Part shown: piece by piece, positions 11,754 through 22,815 of the stretch
Layout of the letters: each line of letters opens with the position of its first letter
Numbering within the stretch: position 1 is the stretch's first letter
Source of the DNA: Petrosia ficiformis
Lineage: Eukaryota > Porifera > Demospongiae > Haplosclerida > Petrosiidae
Length of the DNA: 64,000 nt
Assembly (NCBI GenBank): GCA_947044365.1
Contig: OX345638.1
Coordinates: 4,538,201 to 4,602,200 of the forward strand
Direction of reading: 5' to 3'
The notes under the pieces: model-generated
Database searches by the model: none
What the model was told of the DNA's origin: nothing
Seen by the model: the letters and a program-made list of their open reading frames with translations, nothing else
Made by a program: the position numbers and the translations under genes

Positions 11754-12411
11754 TGAGTTCAAACCTTTCAGAAATTTTCAATTACAAGCTGCCATTTTGT
11801 AGTTACAATCAATTCTCTTCGTTTTGATCGAATTGACCTCTGAATCACTCACCAATACAGTGTAATTTAATTATATGCAACACTTTTAACATGTCCTCAC
11901 ACATTCAATATGTATATACATGACAGAATTAGCCTTATATTACATCATATATACAAGAAAGTGTAATGCATGTAAAAATCACTAGAAGTATAATTAATAT
12001 TATTACAAACAGGTTAATTATATTCAGAAGTCAATCTGTTACATTATGAAATATTGGTATCGATACACAAACAGCTTGAAAGAATGTAGCACACTTTAAT
12101 TCAGGTACTAAAGAAACTGCAGCCTTACATATACTATTAATTGTTTATCAACAATCCTTAGCATATGAATAAATTTAATTGTGTACTTTTAAGTGTTCAG
12201 TTTCATATGTTTTCACCATCTTATAGTTAATTCACTATTGTAGACATGTTTGTGGAGTGTATGTGTACATGTTTTGACCATTTGTAAGTTATCATATCTA
12301 TCAAATAACCAATAGGCCCCTAAATGTCAACTGGACCAAAACAAACATAAAAATGACAGTAACTAGAAAGTGGCTGCTCGTAATTGAAAAATTCTGAAAG
12401 GTTTGAACTCA
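11754..12411. mobile_element. nested inverted-repeat element in the loop
   Basis: TGAGTTCAAACCTTTCAGAA at 11754 reappears as reverse complement ending at 12411, and the pairing continues for about 55 bases (TTTTCAATTAC, then a CAAGCTGCC-like stretch, then GTAGTTAC). No transposase is encoded. It is a probable non-autonomous DNA element inside the loop of the 10.9-13.7 kb inverted repeat. Confidence 0.6.
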
Positions 12412-12502
12412 GAAAAGCACTATTACTAAATTTTACCACAATTTCAAAGGTACTTTGTACTATCAAGATCATTATAGCTATTAAACATGATTCATCACAT
12501 TG

Positions 12503-13181
12503 ATAATATCAGGAGCGCATGAACCCCGCCGAAGGCTGGGAAGGAGCGTACAACTGCTATATGAAATGCTGTGTCAACCTTTGTCGAACGAATTGCACAA
12601 AATGCCCATATATGGGTAAACAAGGCAGAGGCGTTAAGTGGCTGACGATACACAAAATTAAAAATCTACTGACAAACTCCGCCCAATGCATGTGCAGTTT
12701 AGTACTAGTATACCCTAGGATAGAGAAAGGCAGCTGTAGCGAGCCTATGTTCCATGAAGAGAAGCACATCAACATCGCTTGCTTCACTACTTCAAGAGGC
12801 AACGAAGAATATGGGAGTATATAAAATAAGTGGCAGCCCAAAAAGAAAAGGCTACAGGCCAAAACAATGACGGATAAACTTCACAAGAACTTCCAAGGAA
12901 GGTTAGTTGCTCATGAAATGAACAGCACCCACTTCTCTCACTCTACTTATAAGATACATCACCTCCTTCTTCAACAGCTGTCTAGTATATAGAATGTTTA
13001 GCAGCTTTTGTCGCCATTTTTATCACATGCAGCACACGGCGCTTGGCGTGTATGTTTACACTATAGCACTTCAAACACATTAAGAATATCATTATCTGAA
13101 GTACTTTCATTTGACAAAGGTTGACACAGCTTTCATATAGCTGTTGTACGCTTCTTGGGATTCATGCGCTCCTGATATTAT
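12503..13181. mobile_element. copy 2 of the ~680-bp TIR element (complete)
   Basis: The left end ATAATATCAGGAGCGCATGA is the reverse complement of the right end at 13162-13181. Imperfect pairing then continues inward past GTACAACTGCTATATGAAA and TGTGTCAACCTTTGTCGAA for about 100 bases in total. The interior has no recognisable protein. The right end lies 4-5 bp from the right arm of the surrounding inverted repeat. A truncated second copy is at 6637-7177. Confidence 0.75.
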
Positions 13182-13185
13182 AAAT

Positions 13186-13665
13186 ACTGTATATAATTTC
13201 ACGAGGTGTTGAGTAAGTATATACAACATGCCAAGGACAGACCCTATTGAGTCTTTGTGTATCCTCACCACATCATATAAACACTCATCACAAGACAATA
13301 AAGTACTTGGGTTCTTGTTTTTCACTACATTCTGTTAAATGGAATAATATCACAGAGCAAGTTTCGTTCGTCCTTAAGATTGTAAGAAGAGATGTCACAC
13401 AGTAGTAATGTAATTCATCAGCTCATACACGCAAAAGGACTATTGGTGGGTACATGTATGTTTGGCATTAATTGTTTCCTGTAACACTACCACCCTCTCT
13501 GTCTTCAAGTCTTATAAAGCTAACCTTAGAAAATAGTTCTCTAACAATGGATATTCTACCTATATGTACATCACATTCAATGATGACTCAACTCGTCAGG
13601 AAGATGTAAAAGGATCATGCTGATAGAACGGTATTTCATTAATATCCATACTACAGGATACACAC
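13186..13665. repeat. right arm of the large inverted repeat
   Basis: Reverse complement partner of 10915-11655 (see there). The section 13196-13330 is the best preserved. Antisense frames over it are shadows of the repeat and do not encode a recognised protein. Confidence 0.8.
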
Positions 13666-13800
13666 AACTTATGGTGTATATGTAATATACATGAATATTA
13701 ACAAGATGCCATTCTTTGAGCATGATCCAATGTAAAGACAAATGATTTATATATAATTATATATTGATGAGGGATTAGTTTGATAAGGTGACATAACAAG

Positions 13801-14423
13801 TCAACATACATGAAGTATACATACCTTAGTTGTAACCACCAAAAAGAATAATTTCATCCTTCAGCTTGGTTGTCCCTCTATTACTTTAAATCAATCAAGC
13901 AACTTCAGTTCCACCATTCGTATTCTATCAGTACACGATTGCTGATCCAAACCGAGTATGAATTAACACCAGTTCATCAAGTCACAGTCCACACTGACTT
14001 TGGCACATATTTCTCTTGTACAAAATTTCATCACAATGTCTGGTAGGCTAGTGAGTTATTAAATTAATAACAGTATCACATGACATAATCAGGCAGGAGA
14101 ACAGTCATTTTGAACCATCTAGAAAAGGTGGAAATGATGAAAGTTGCAACAGTGGTAAGTTCTTCATTTTATGTATATATATTTATTTACATGTAGGTCT
14201 ATATTTTACTTAAGCACAAAGGAACCTGTAACTTGTAACAGATGAGATAACCATATAAGCATATTATTCTGTTAATGAAGTATGAAAAGTACTTGAGTTG
14301 AGAAGATGGTGAAAAGTACATGCTAGACAACAAGGCAGTGCACAAGGCCACAAGCATGTTAATTATGAGTGTAGAAAGATACGCTTACATACAAGAATGG
14401 CAGATGTTCTTAATAAAGCCAGG
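13801..14423. other. stretch without a supported gene
   Basis: An exon-like segment, about 14095-14154 (+), lies between a possible acceptor and a GTAAGT donor. It has no recognisable similarity and no partner exon, so it is not called as a gene. The rest is AT-rich DNA. Confidence 0.35.
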
Positions 14424-15200
14424 TACATGACTATACTCATATATGGTTACCCTTGACTTCATTATACAAACATTTTCACAGATATTATAACAGGTACAGG
14501 TATATGTCACTTGTACAGTACATGTACATTGTATATGTATAATGTACATGTATATGTACAATGTACATGTATATGTCACTTGCACAGTACATCCACATGT
14601 ACAATATGTAGTAGTAGTACTAGTAATATCTAGCAATAGTACTAGTAATAGTACTAGTAACTTGTAATATATAAACTAGACAGCACAGTACATGTAGTAG
14701 TAACAGTTTACACAGCAGGAGTAAAATAATTACCTGTACATGACATACTCTACTAGTAGCTATTGATAACAGTTGTCTAGTATAATTAAATTGTGTGTGT
14801 GCATTTCATCTCATTACCACATAATGTTAATTAGTCTGGACATTGACTGAGAAAACTCATATTCATCCAGGACCTATATTTCATTGTAGAGTACAGTTCT
14901 GTATTATACAGTGCATGTATATCACAGTTTTTGATAAGTCTTGAAGCATGGGCCAAATTAGTTCAAAAATGGTTAGTGTGTGCACCATTGGGAATACATC
15001 TTGACCAAATTAACAAAGAGGTAATGCTATTAGTGACAATATAATCATAATTAACTGCGCCACTTGCTCAAAGAGAGAACTGTGCAGTGCCAAATAAGAA
15101 GCTCTTTGGGCCAATGGTGTGCCATATAAGCTTTTCAAAAACACTGATGTATATGTACATGTACATGTAATAAATTACAAATGTACATGTACACTAGAAA
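14424..15200. repeat. left arm of a second large inverted repeat
   Basis: It matches the reverse complement of 18487-19245. Shared blocks in order include GTACATGACTATACTC, TACCCTTGACTTCA, GTAACAGTTTACA, ACATAATGTTAATTAGTCTG, AGGTAATGCTATTAGTGACA, and CAGTGTTTTTGA-type sequence at the inner end. Similarity is high, roughly 85-90% by eye. Confidence 0.82.
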
Positions 15201-15231
15201 TTGTATAATTAAACAAAGGTAGTGTGACACA

Positions 15232-15371
15232 AATTACTTAATATACATGTATGACAAAGTGTATAGGAGCATGCATAGAGTATACACTGATCAAGTGATC
15301 AGGGACATGTAATGTATTGAGTATATAGTGATCGAGTGATCAGGGACATGTAATGTATTGAGTATACAGTG
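15232..15371. repeat. repeat block B (GATCAAGTGATCAGGGACATG), partly tandem
   Basis: GTGATCAGGGACATGTAATG occurs twice in tandem (about 15296 and 15342). The reverse complement of 19365-19475 matches this block. In the left half, B lies to the right of the arm 14424-15200. In the right half, B also lies to the right of its arm. For a simple inverted repeat it should lie to the left there, so the order is permuted. Confidence 0.65.
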
Positions 15372-15372
15372 A

Positions 15373-15631
15373 TCACGCTCCTAGTGATGTTGATGCACAA
15401 AGTGAATCCAACTCTTCCTTGAGATTCTTTGACAGCTTTCTGGTGACATGCCACAAGTCCTGAAGTTTTGAGAAGCTTTGACAGTGGAAGATCGCCTTCC
15501 CTAATTGTAGGGTGCTTAGAACCAGTAACACAACTTGATAAACGAGCTGAATGCTGCACAGAAGGGATCCGTGATTGTGTGGTTGCTGCATTATCCATCA
15601 TGGTTTGCAATGTGGTAACATAACGCCTCAA
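15373..15631 (-). other. unrecognised coding-like segment
   Basis: On the minus strand this patch has a less AT-rich, coding-like composition in two overlapping frames. One reads TIREGDLPLSKLLKTSGLV and the other KNLKEELDSLCASTSLGA, which looks like one protein broken by a frameshift near 15425. I do not recognise the family. It lies between the arms of the 14.4-19.2 kb inverted repeat, so a mobile-element ORF fragment is the simplest guess. There is no start codon or splice evidence that I would rely on. Confidence 0.3.
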
Positions 15632-16632
15632 TGCCTACTTAACACATCATGAGTACATTGTAAATATTATTATAAAGGTCATGTACTTTTCGCAAGGGTG
15701 TGCTACACACTTATACGGAAGTGTGATGCTCTCCCTCTCTTTATATTATGTACTCTTGGTATAACTAATAGTCAACTTTTTGTTTACACAAAACACAAAA
15801 AAAACATTGTGATGAGCAATACTACTGATGATTAATTAAAATACATGTATTCACTAATTGAGTATCTGATGATTACTTTGTGATTACTTTGCTAATGCGT
15901 ACATGTATACAATATGTGACGTAGTCATAATTCACATTGTATAAACAGATATTTATTAGCTGTATTCATTAGTACCTGTATAACATATTGTCTTTATACT
16001 ATGGAAGTAATGTAACAAGTAATTGAATTTTAAGACAAATGTAATCAGGAATCACAATTGATTACAATTTTACAGTATTACTCATCCCTAGTAATAATGA
16101 ATGGGGTATTATGAAACAAAATTTCAACACTGCTTTATGTTATTTGAATATTGATTTACTTACTTAACAAAATATTTCAATATTATAGCTTGTTTAATTT
16201 TCATAACTTGTTTCTGATAATCAGCCCACACAATTTCCTGTAACTACTATAGATCTCTAAACAACAGCCTCTGTGTTTTATTTGTCAGCTATTCATTTAT
16301 TGTTTGTGTATGTGCAGATATATAACATGTGTACATTAATTAGCATTTGAATAACAAAATTGAGTATTTGTTTCAGCTCTTATTTTAAAATTCATTATTT
16401 TGTTTAAAAGTTTTTTTCAAGAACAAATACATGTATAATTATATTATCCTGAGAATGAATCAATGATAATTTATTTAGTAATATTTACAAGTATTATATT
16501 CTATATTGAATAGTACATGTCATAATAAACCATACAATGTACATTCATGTAGTATGTAAATACTATTATGTACAACATCTTATGTGTTATTACTTCATAT
16601 AAGGAGTCACACAATAATGTTATATACATGTA
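15632..16632. other. AT-rich stretch, no gene seen
   Basis: Ordinary AT-rich DNA with several TACATGTA motifs. No supported feature. Confidence 0.45.
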
Positions 16633-16856
16633 TGTGACCTAATTTTTCCTGCACGATTGTTATCATCAAACGCTTACATGTACCTTCAATCGCTCATCAT
16701 TCCGCCATTTTGTACAGGAAGTCAATTGGTATCAAGGAAGGGGTATTATTAAGCTTGTTGGATACCAAATTTCATTTACTTCCTGTACAAAATGGCGGAA
16801 TAACGAGTGATTGAATGTAAGCGTTTGATCATAATAATTTTGTGGGAAAAGGTCAC
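16633..16856. mobile_element. foldback MITE, ~85-bp TIRs
   Basis: ATCAAACGCTTACATGTA at 16665 pairs with the reverse complement ending at 16829. The stem continues through TTCCGCCATTTTGTACAGGA. Outside it, a weaker pairing (GTGACC..) extends to 16633/16856. Only about 50 bp of loop separate the arms. It has no coding capacity. Confidence 0.75.
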
Positions 16857-17102
16857 TTTTCAAAAATTAAGTCAAATATAGTCTCGTATGTTTTGTATAT
16901 ACATGTAAATGTTATTAGGATTATACCACAATTCATTCAAGCATGAAATTATTATTTCTGCCGCAAACCATAGGCACAAGGGTATGGTAATCATATTGTG
17001 TGTCTGTGTGTTTGCAAAAATTTCTGAAAACTACCAAGATTAGCAGCTCAAACGAGCTACTGGCAGACTTCATTGTATTCTTATTACAGATGTTATAAAT
17101 TG

Positions 17103-17494
17103 TAGGGCTGCAACAAATATTCACTCAGTTCGAATATTCATTCGTTGTTTTTGTATTCCAATGTATTTTTAGCATCCAGATATTTGCTAATGTTTGCACA
17201 TGCACAGAAAGTGAACACGTGAAATTATACATGTAATTACAATAAAATGTGAGCGGCGAAGTTTCTTGCTCCATGTTACCGGCTTTCTATACCTGTAGAG
17301 TACTGAACAAATAGTTTTAAAAAACTTTGCCTGTTGCTATAAACATCTATACCAGTTGGTTACAGCAAAATGGAGTAACCTTTGATATTTCACTAGAAAT
17401 GATATTTCTCTGAAAGCAAACAAATATCAGGATATTTGTTCATTAAACTAAGCACATATCCAGACACGAAAAACTACTATTTGTTGCAGCCCTA
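17103..17494. mobile_element. hAT-type MITE with 8-bp target duplication
   Basis: The termini are TAGGGCTGCAACAAATA and its reverse complement TATTTGTTGCAGCCCTA. The exact direct repeat ATAAATTG flanks it (17095-17102 and 17495-17502). No transposase. A degenerate relative lies at about 19900-20070 (shared CTTTCTATAC.TGTAGAGTAC and TACAGCAAAATGG). Confidence 0.88.
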
Positions 17495-17746
17495 ATAAAT
17501 TGTACATACTGTACTAATCACTCTGGAATGTGCTTATAATAACAAGAAATGAAGCGTCACAATAATAATATACCATAGGTTATACATAATTACTATAATA
17601 TTATACATTATATACTATACTTTATTATATGACATGTACTTTATATACTATTCAAAATCAAAAGAAACTAGTATTTGTAAACATTACCTTATAGGGAAAA
17701 ACAATTTGGCATATTTTACAATTAGAGTTATCCCACATTGAATGAT

Positions 17747-18047
17747 GCCAAGACTTTTCATAACTTACTATTGTATGTTTACACCACATCCATTGACATG
17801 TATCTTGTGATGAGATATAAGACTGAAACGATTTGTTGTTTACAGGTACTGAGTGACTATTTTATAATGTAAAAGGGAATTTATAATACATTACATTTTA
17901 TAGTGGAGATACACAACAACAGTTTATACGTATAATACTGTACTGCATATAATATTGTTATACAGAATTTCCAGTTTATATTATTATAATTTAAACATCA
18001 ACTGATGTGGTGTAAACATACAATAGTAAGTTATGAAAAGTCTTGGC
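17747..18047. repeat. 43-bp perfect inverted repeat, 215-bp loop
   Basis: 17747-17789 is the exact reverse complement of 18005-18047 (starting GCCAAGACTTTTCATAACTT). Perfect arms of this length in otherwise diverged DNA suggest a recent foldback insertion or an inverted duplication. The loop carries no coding sequence. Confidence 0.85.
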
Positions 18048-18486
18048 TTAATAAAAAACATCATTATAAAAGTGTATTACACTTATGTACACAAGTACAT
18101 GTATGACTATATGTATGTACATGTGTATACTATACAATGTATAGTTATACACAGTACCTGTATCAAAATCTGGATAGTATTTTTCTGATGTGATATTCAA
18201 GTTTTCTATACACCTCTATATAAGTCTACAATTAATTGTGTCCACTAAATTTAGCGATTTTTAAATGCTCAGATTTAGCATATAGAATTTCTGACCCATC
18301 CCTAATACATGTATATAACATATCTAACATGTACACATTCATTAAATATATTTTTTTAACATGTACGTTAGTCACTAAAGTTGATAAAATTAGTAGATGT
18401 GATTAAAAGTGGACAATATAGACATACATGTGTATATAAACACATGTATTGTACACATACATATACTTCTTTCTACATAATTATAT

Positions 18487-19245
18487 ATTTTCTAGTGTAC
18501 ATGTACATGTACATTTGTAATTTATTACATGTACATATACATCAGTGTTTTTGATAAACTCATATGGTGCATCATTGGCCCAAAGAACTTCTTATTTGGC
18601 ACTGCACAGTTCATTCTTTGGGCCAGTGGCGCAATTAATTATGATTATATTGTCACTAACAGCATTACCTCTTTGTTAATTGGGTCAAGATGTATTTCCA
18701 ATGGCACACACATCAACCATTTTTGACCCAATTTAGCCCATGCTTCAAAACATATCAAACACTCTGTTATACGCATATGTACTGTATAGTACAGAACTGT
18801 ACTATATAGTATAGTACAATAAAATATAGGGCCTGGATGAATATGAGTTTTCTCTAGTCCAATGTCCAGACTAATTAACATTATGTGGTAATGAGATGAA
18901 ATGCACATACACAATTTAATTATACTAGAACTGTTATCAATAGCTACTAGTAGAGTATGTCATGTACAGGTAATTATTTTACTCCTGCTATGTAAACTGT
19001 TACTACTACATGTACTGTGCTGTCTAGTTTATATATTACAAGCTACTAGTACTATTGCTACATATTGTACATATGCATGTACTGTACAAGTGATATATAC
19101 ATATACAATGTACGTGTACATGTACTGTACAAGTGACATGTACATGTACATGTACCTGTTATAATATCTGTGAAGAGGAGGAAATGTTTGTATTGTGAAG
19201 TCAAGGGTAATAAAATTACCCTTGACTATTGAGTATAGTCATGTA
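18487..19245. repeat. right arm of the second large inverted repeat
   Basis: Partner of 14424-15200. Near its outer end it carries an extra short palindrome (GTCAAGGGTAAT..ATTACCCTTGAC, 19200-19226) absent from the left arm. The frames across it are not protein-like. Confidence 0.82.
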
Positions 19246-20862
19246 CTATTACAATGTAATTTATAAACTGTGTATTCTTCTAAATACAATGTACATAAAA
19301 CTATTATGTATAGTAGTACATAGTTTCATACAGTAGGGGAGGGGAATAGACCAAATTTATGATCACTGTATACACAATACATTACGTGTCCCTGATCACT
19401 TGATCACTGTATACTCAATACATGTTCTTATACACACCGTCATACATGTATATTAAATAATTTATGTCACAAATATTGTGTAAGAATACTGGTGGGAGTA
19501 ATAATCAGTCTCTAACATTTACATGATACTTTATGTACATTCTAGTTTGGTTCACACAAGACAGGTACATGTACATGTTTGTATGCTGTCATGATAGTAT
19601 TGAACTTTAGAAATTTCATGTGTTGGGGGGTTTGGGTTTTTGAGGGGGAATATGGATGGATGTTGGAGGTTAGGCTACAAAACTGAATTATTGCTTGGGG
19701 TTCTACTTTATAACAGATACCACTCTTGTTGTATCTACTCAGAATGCACACAATTCCACAACTAAAATATAATTATACCATTTATTATTTATTGGGATAG
19801 TCTACCTGTAACTACATGTATGTATGTATACATAATTGTGTTTTACTCTTTTTCTGGATTAATATTAGTTCATTTCCAGAAACTAAACATGTGAATCTAT
19901 AATTACAACAAAATGTTGGCAACAAAAATGTTTGTTGTGTTAAATACAGGCTTTCTATACTTGTAGAGTACTGAAAAAAACAATAAATACACCAAGGATA
20001 TAGGTTTAATCATACATAGTAGTTACGTACAGCAAAATGGTAGAAACGAATAAACAAATATATATTGGAGTCTTAATACATATATACATGTGTATTTGCC
20101 AACACTTTGGAACCAAACAGAAAATATAGACAATCAATTATTATAACTACATTTATGATACACTTCTACATGTTATAATTGTTTGGTATAATTCTTGTAG
20201 TATACTAAGTCACATGATAACAGTTTATTTATGATGATATAATAGGTGGATGTAAGTATCACATGTACATGTACTGTTAACAAATCCAATTCAATCTGTC
20301 TCATTAGCACATTATATGTAATATATTATATGAAAGGTGTTTAGAAGTGGTTAATTTATCTGCTGAGAGATGATTACTCTTGACCAGTATAGTTCAGTGT
20401 GGATAGAACACTGTGTACGTAATAATTACACAATTTGCACTTTTCATTAAAGTAATTCAGTTTATCCAATGCATAATTTTTTAAATGATGCTACTATGAA
20501 GTCATCACATATTGTTATTACTGATAAGAAGCCTAATGAAACATAAATAATTGTATTTACACATTTACACATAATTATTTGTGGGCTAATTAAATCACTT
20601 GTATATGTTCACATACATAATTACACATACATACATTTATATACATACAAGCCCAGACTTATACACATGCATATTGGACATGTGCATACTTTTGTACTTG
20701 ATTGTACTTCAATACATGTAAATGTTTTTGAGTACTTCATTGTATTTTGTGCTTCAAGATGTCAGTAATTACACTCATACTTAAGTACAAATACGGTTTA
20801 CTTGTCCTATATGTATGATGTATATACATACGGTACATACATTTATTATGTACCTTGTTCAG
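19246..20862. other. AT-rich stretch with repeat fragments
   Basis: It contains block B (19365-19475, reverse complement of 15232-15371) and a degenerate copy of the 17103 MITE (about 19900-20070). Otherwise no gene or structured feature is supported. Confidence 0.45.
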
Positions 20863-20929
20863 GAGGACTTTTGATTCTATTGGTTCATTGGTGAAACAAG
20901 CAGAAGAAGATGAGGAGGAAGAGGATTAA
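20863..20929 (+). CDS. possible terminal exon of an unidentified gene
   Basis: A pyrimidine-rich acceptor (ACCTTGTTCAG) precedes a 67-base open segment reading RTFDSIGSLVKQAEE, followed by an Asp/Glu run, and ending at TAA (20927-20929). AATAAA lies downstream near 21156. The acidic tail and low-AT codon choice look like a real C-terminus. No upstream exon could be linked with confidence, and the preceding 15 kb is full of repeats. It may equally be a chance open segment. Confidence 0.3.
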
Positions 20930-21215
20930 GTTAGGACTGTCAAGATTGAAATACATTAATCATCTGAAAAACTAAGTTTTTCCCAGTCAACTTCACGTTT
21001 CTCACTCAGTTTCTCCTACGAAAATAGAAATGGTCTACATAGGAATACAAGATTATCTTCTAAAATGCAAAATTTGAAAGATGTTATATTTATAATGTAT
21101 ACAAAACCATGATGTTTACATAGTATAATCACACAATCTGGTCTATGATATATAATAATAAAACATTATAAAAGAAAATGAAAAATGCAATGAGATGGCA
21201 AAAAATACATACATA

Positions 21216-21513
21216 TAGGGATGGGCAATATTTTGATTATCGTGATAATCGTGATTAAAATTTCCTGTGATAATCGTATCGTCTAAATATTCCCATATCG
21301 TGGTCACAAAAATAACGTACCATAACTTCAGGTTTTCAGTACTATCACATCTAAATCAGTTTTTCAACACTGTTTACTCAACAAATAAAAGGTATCAATT
21401 TGATTGTTGAATGAAATCTACATGCATATGTAAGGTAGCCAATAATCGCAATAATCGTGATACTTGCAAAAACAATAATCGTTGACTCATATTTTCATAA
21501 TCGCCCATCCCTA
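21216..21513. mobile_element. hAT-type MITE with 8-bp target duplication
   Basis: The left end TAGGGATGGGCAATATTTTG pairs with the right end reverse complement (TAGGGATGGGCGATTATG). The exact direct repeat CATACATA flanks it (21208-21215 and 21514-21521). Repeated ATAATCGTGAT phrases lie just inside each end. It has no coding capacity. Confidence 0.88.
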
Positions 21514-21559
21514 CATACATAAATTCAAAATGAACTCACAAAACAATGCACAAACACTA

Positions 21560-22010
21560 CATGTATTGGTTTGTGGTTCATTATATATGTTAGGATTGAG
21601 TCTTAATAGTTCATTCGTGTATTGTGAATGGGTCTTAATATTTCATTACTTGCATTGGGAATAGGTACTAGAACATGTGTAGTTCATTACGTGTATTGGG
21701 AATGAGTACCAGTAATTCATTACATGCATTGGCAATGAGTCTTGGTATTTCTTATTGTGAATGAATCCTAATAATTCATTACATGTATTGGGAATAATTC
21801 ATTACATGTATTGGGAATGAGTCCTAATAATTCATTACATGTATTGTGAATGAGTTTTGGTATTTCATTAAATGTATTGGAAATAAATGTTGATAGTTCA
21901 TTGCATATATTGGTAAAATGTCCTTGTAGTTGATTACATGTATCAGAAATGAGTACTGGAAGTTCATGTAATGAATTACTATATAGGACTTCACATTTAT
22001 TGAACTACCA
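21560..22010. repeat. degenerate minisatellite (TTCATTACATGTATTGGGAA)
   Basis: Irregular repeats of about 32-42 bp with the core TTCATTACATGTATTGGGAA followed by TGAGTCCTAATAA-like sequence. About ten copies are clearest between 21660 and 21870. The long minus-strand frame here comes from the repeat. Confidence 0.75.
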
Positions 22011-22604
22011 GGATTCTCATGTATTAGGAATGGGATGGAATTTCGTTCATAGATATAAGGTTTGTAACTTAGTGAACTAATAACATACCAACTATTTGTC
22101 TTCATACAATACACTTCTTATCTGTGGAAGAGGGAAAAAGATCTACAGTTATATATATTACATGTATGTATAATAATGTATAATATTATTAGTAATCACA
22201 TAAATTACTCTAGACATTTACATGGTGAGGTTTACAATACATGTATTCTCATCTTGTTTACATTTCTCTAGTCTGATAATATTGTTGGTAATACTGAAAA
22301 AGATACAGTAATATCAAGAAAGTACTTGACTGATCTAACAATAACGAGGACGCAACATAATCCAAAATCACCAAAAAATTGACTTCCAAGTTGAAAGCTT
22401 ACTTCAAATTACAATTTGAAAATTAGGATTTATGTAAAAGAATGGCATTCCCATTGGGCATGGTAAAGGGTAGATTAAAAGCTTACTCTCCATAGACTCT
22501 AGGACTGAAGACACACTATCTTTAAATATTCAATGTCAATGCTGTTCTAGGAAACTAGAAACAAAAGGAAACAAATTAAAGTTTAATTAAGGTCAGGTTT
22601 AGTC

Positions 22605-22815
22605 TTGGTATCCACCGGTGACCCCATTAGCATAGAGTGGAGGGGTCTGGAATCACACGTATCATAGAGTTGTCTCAAATACTTAAGCACTGTGTACACA
22701 CAATACGCATGCGGTTCAGTTCCCCAAGATTTCTGGGGAAAGGAGGCAACTCAATGGTGAGTGTAATACCAGACCCCTTCCTCTTTATGCAAAGGGGGCA
22801 GATACCCAGATTACA
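22605..22815. mobile_element. inverted-repeat MITE
   Basis: GCATAGAGTGGAGGGGTCTG at 22630 pairs with 22769-22790 (reverse complement GCATAAAGAGGAAGGGGTCT). Weaker pairing extends outwards (TTGGTATCC / GGATACC-like). The loop is about 120 bp. It has no coding capacity and no target duplication could be assigned. Confidence 0.55.

Noticed and set aside
12519..12862. 101-codon open frames on both strands
   Set aside because: Located in the non-coding body of a MITE present in two diverged copies; the frames are not conserved between copies (compare 6723-6947).
14095..14154. Exon-like segment with GTAAGT donor
   Set aside because: No similarity and no compatible neighbouring exon; could be chance in AT-rich DNA.
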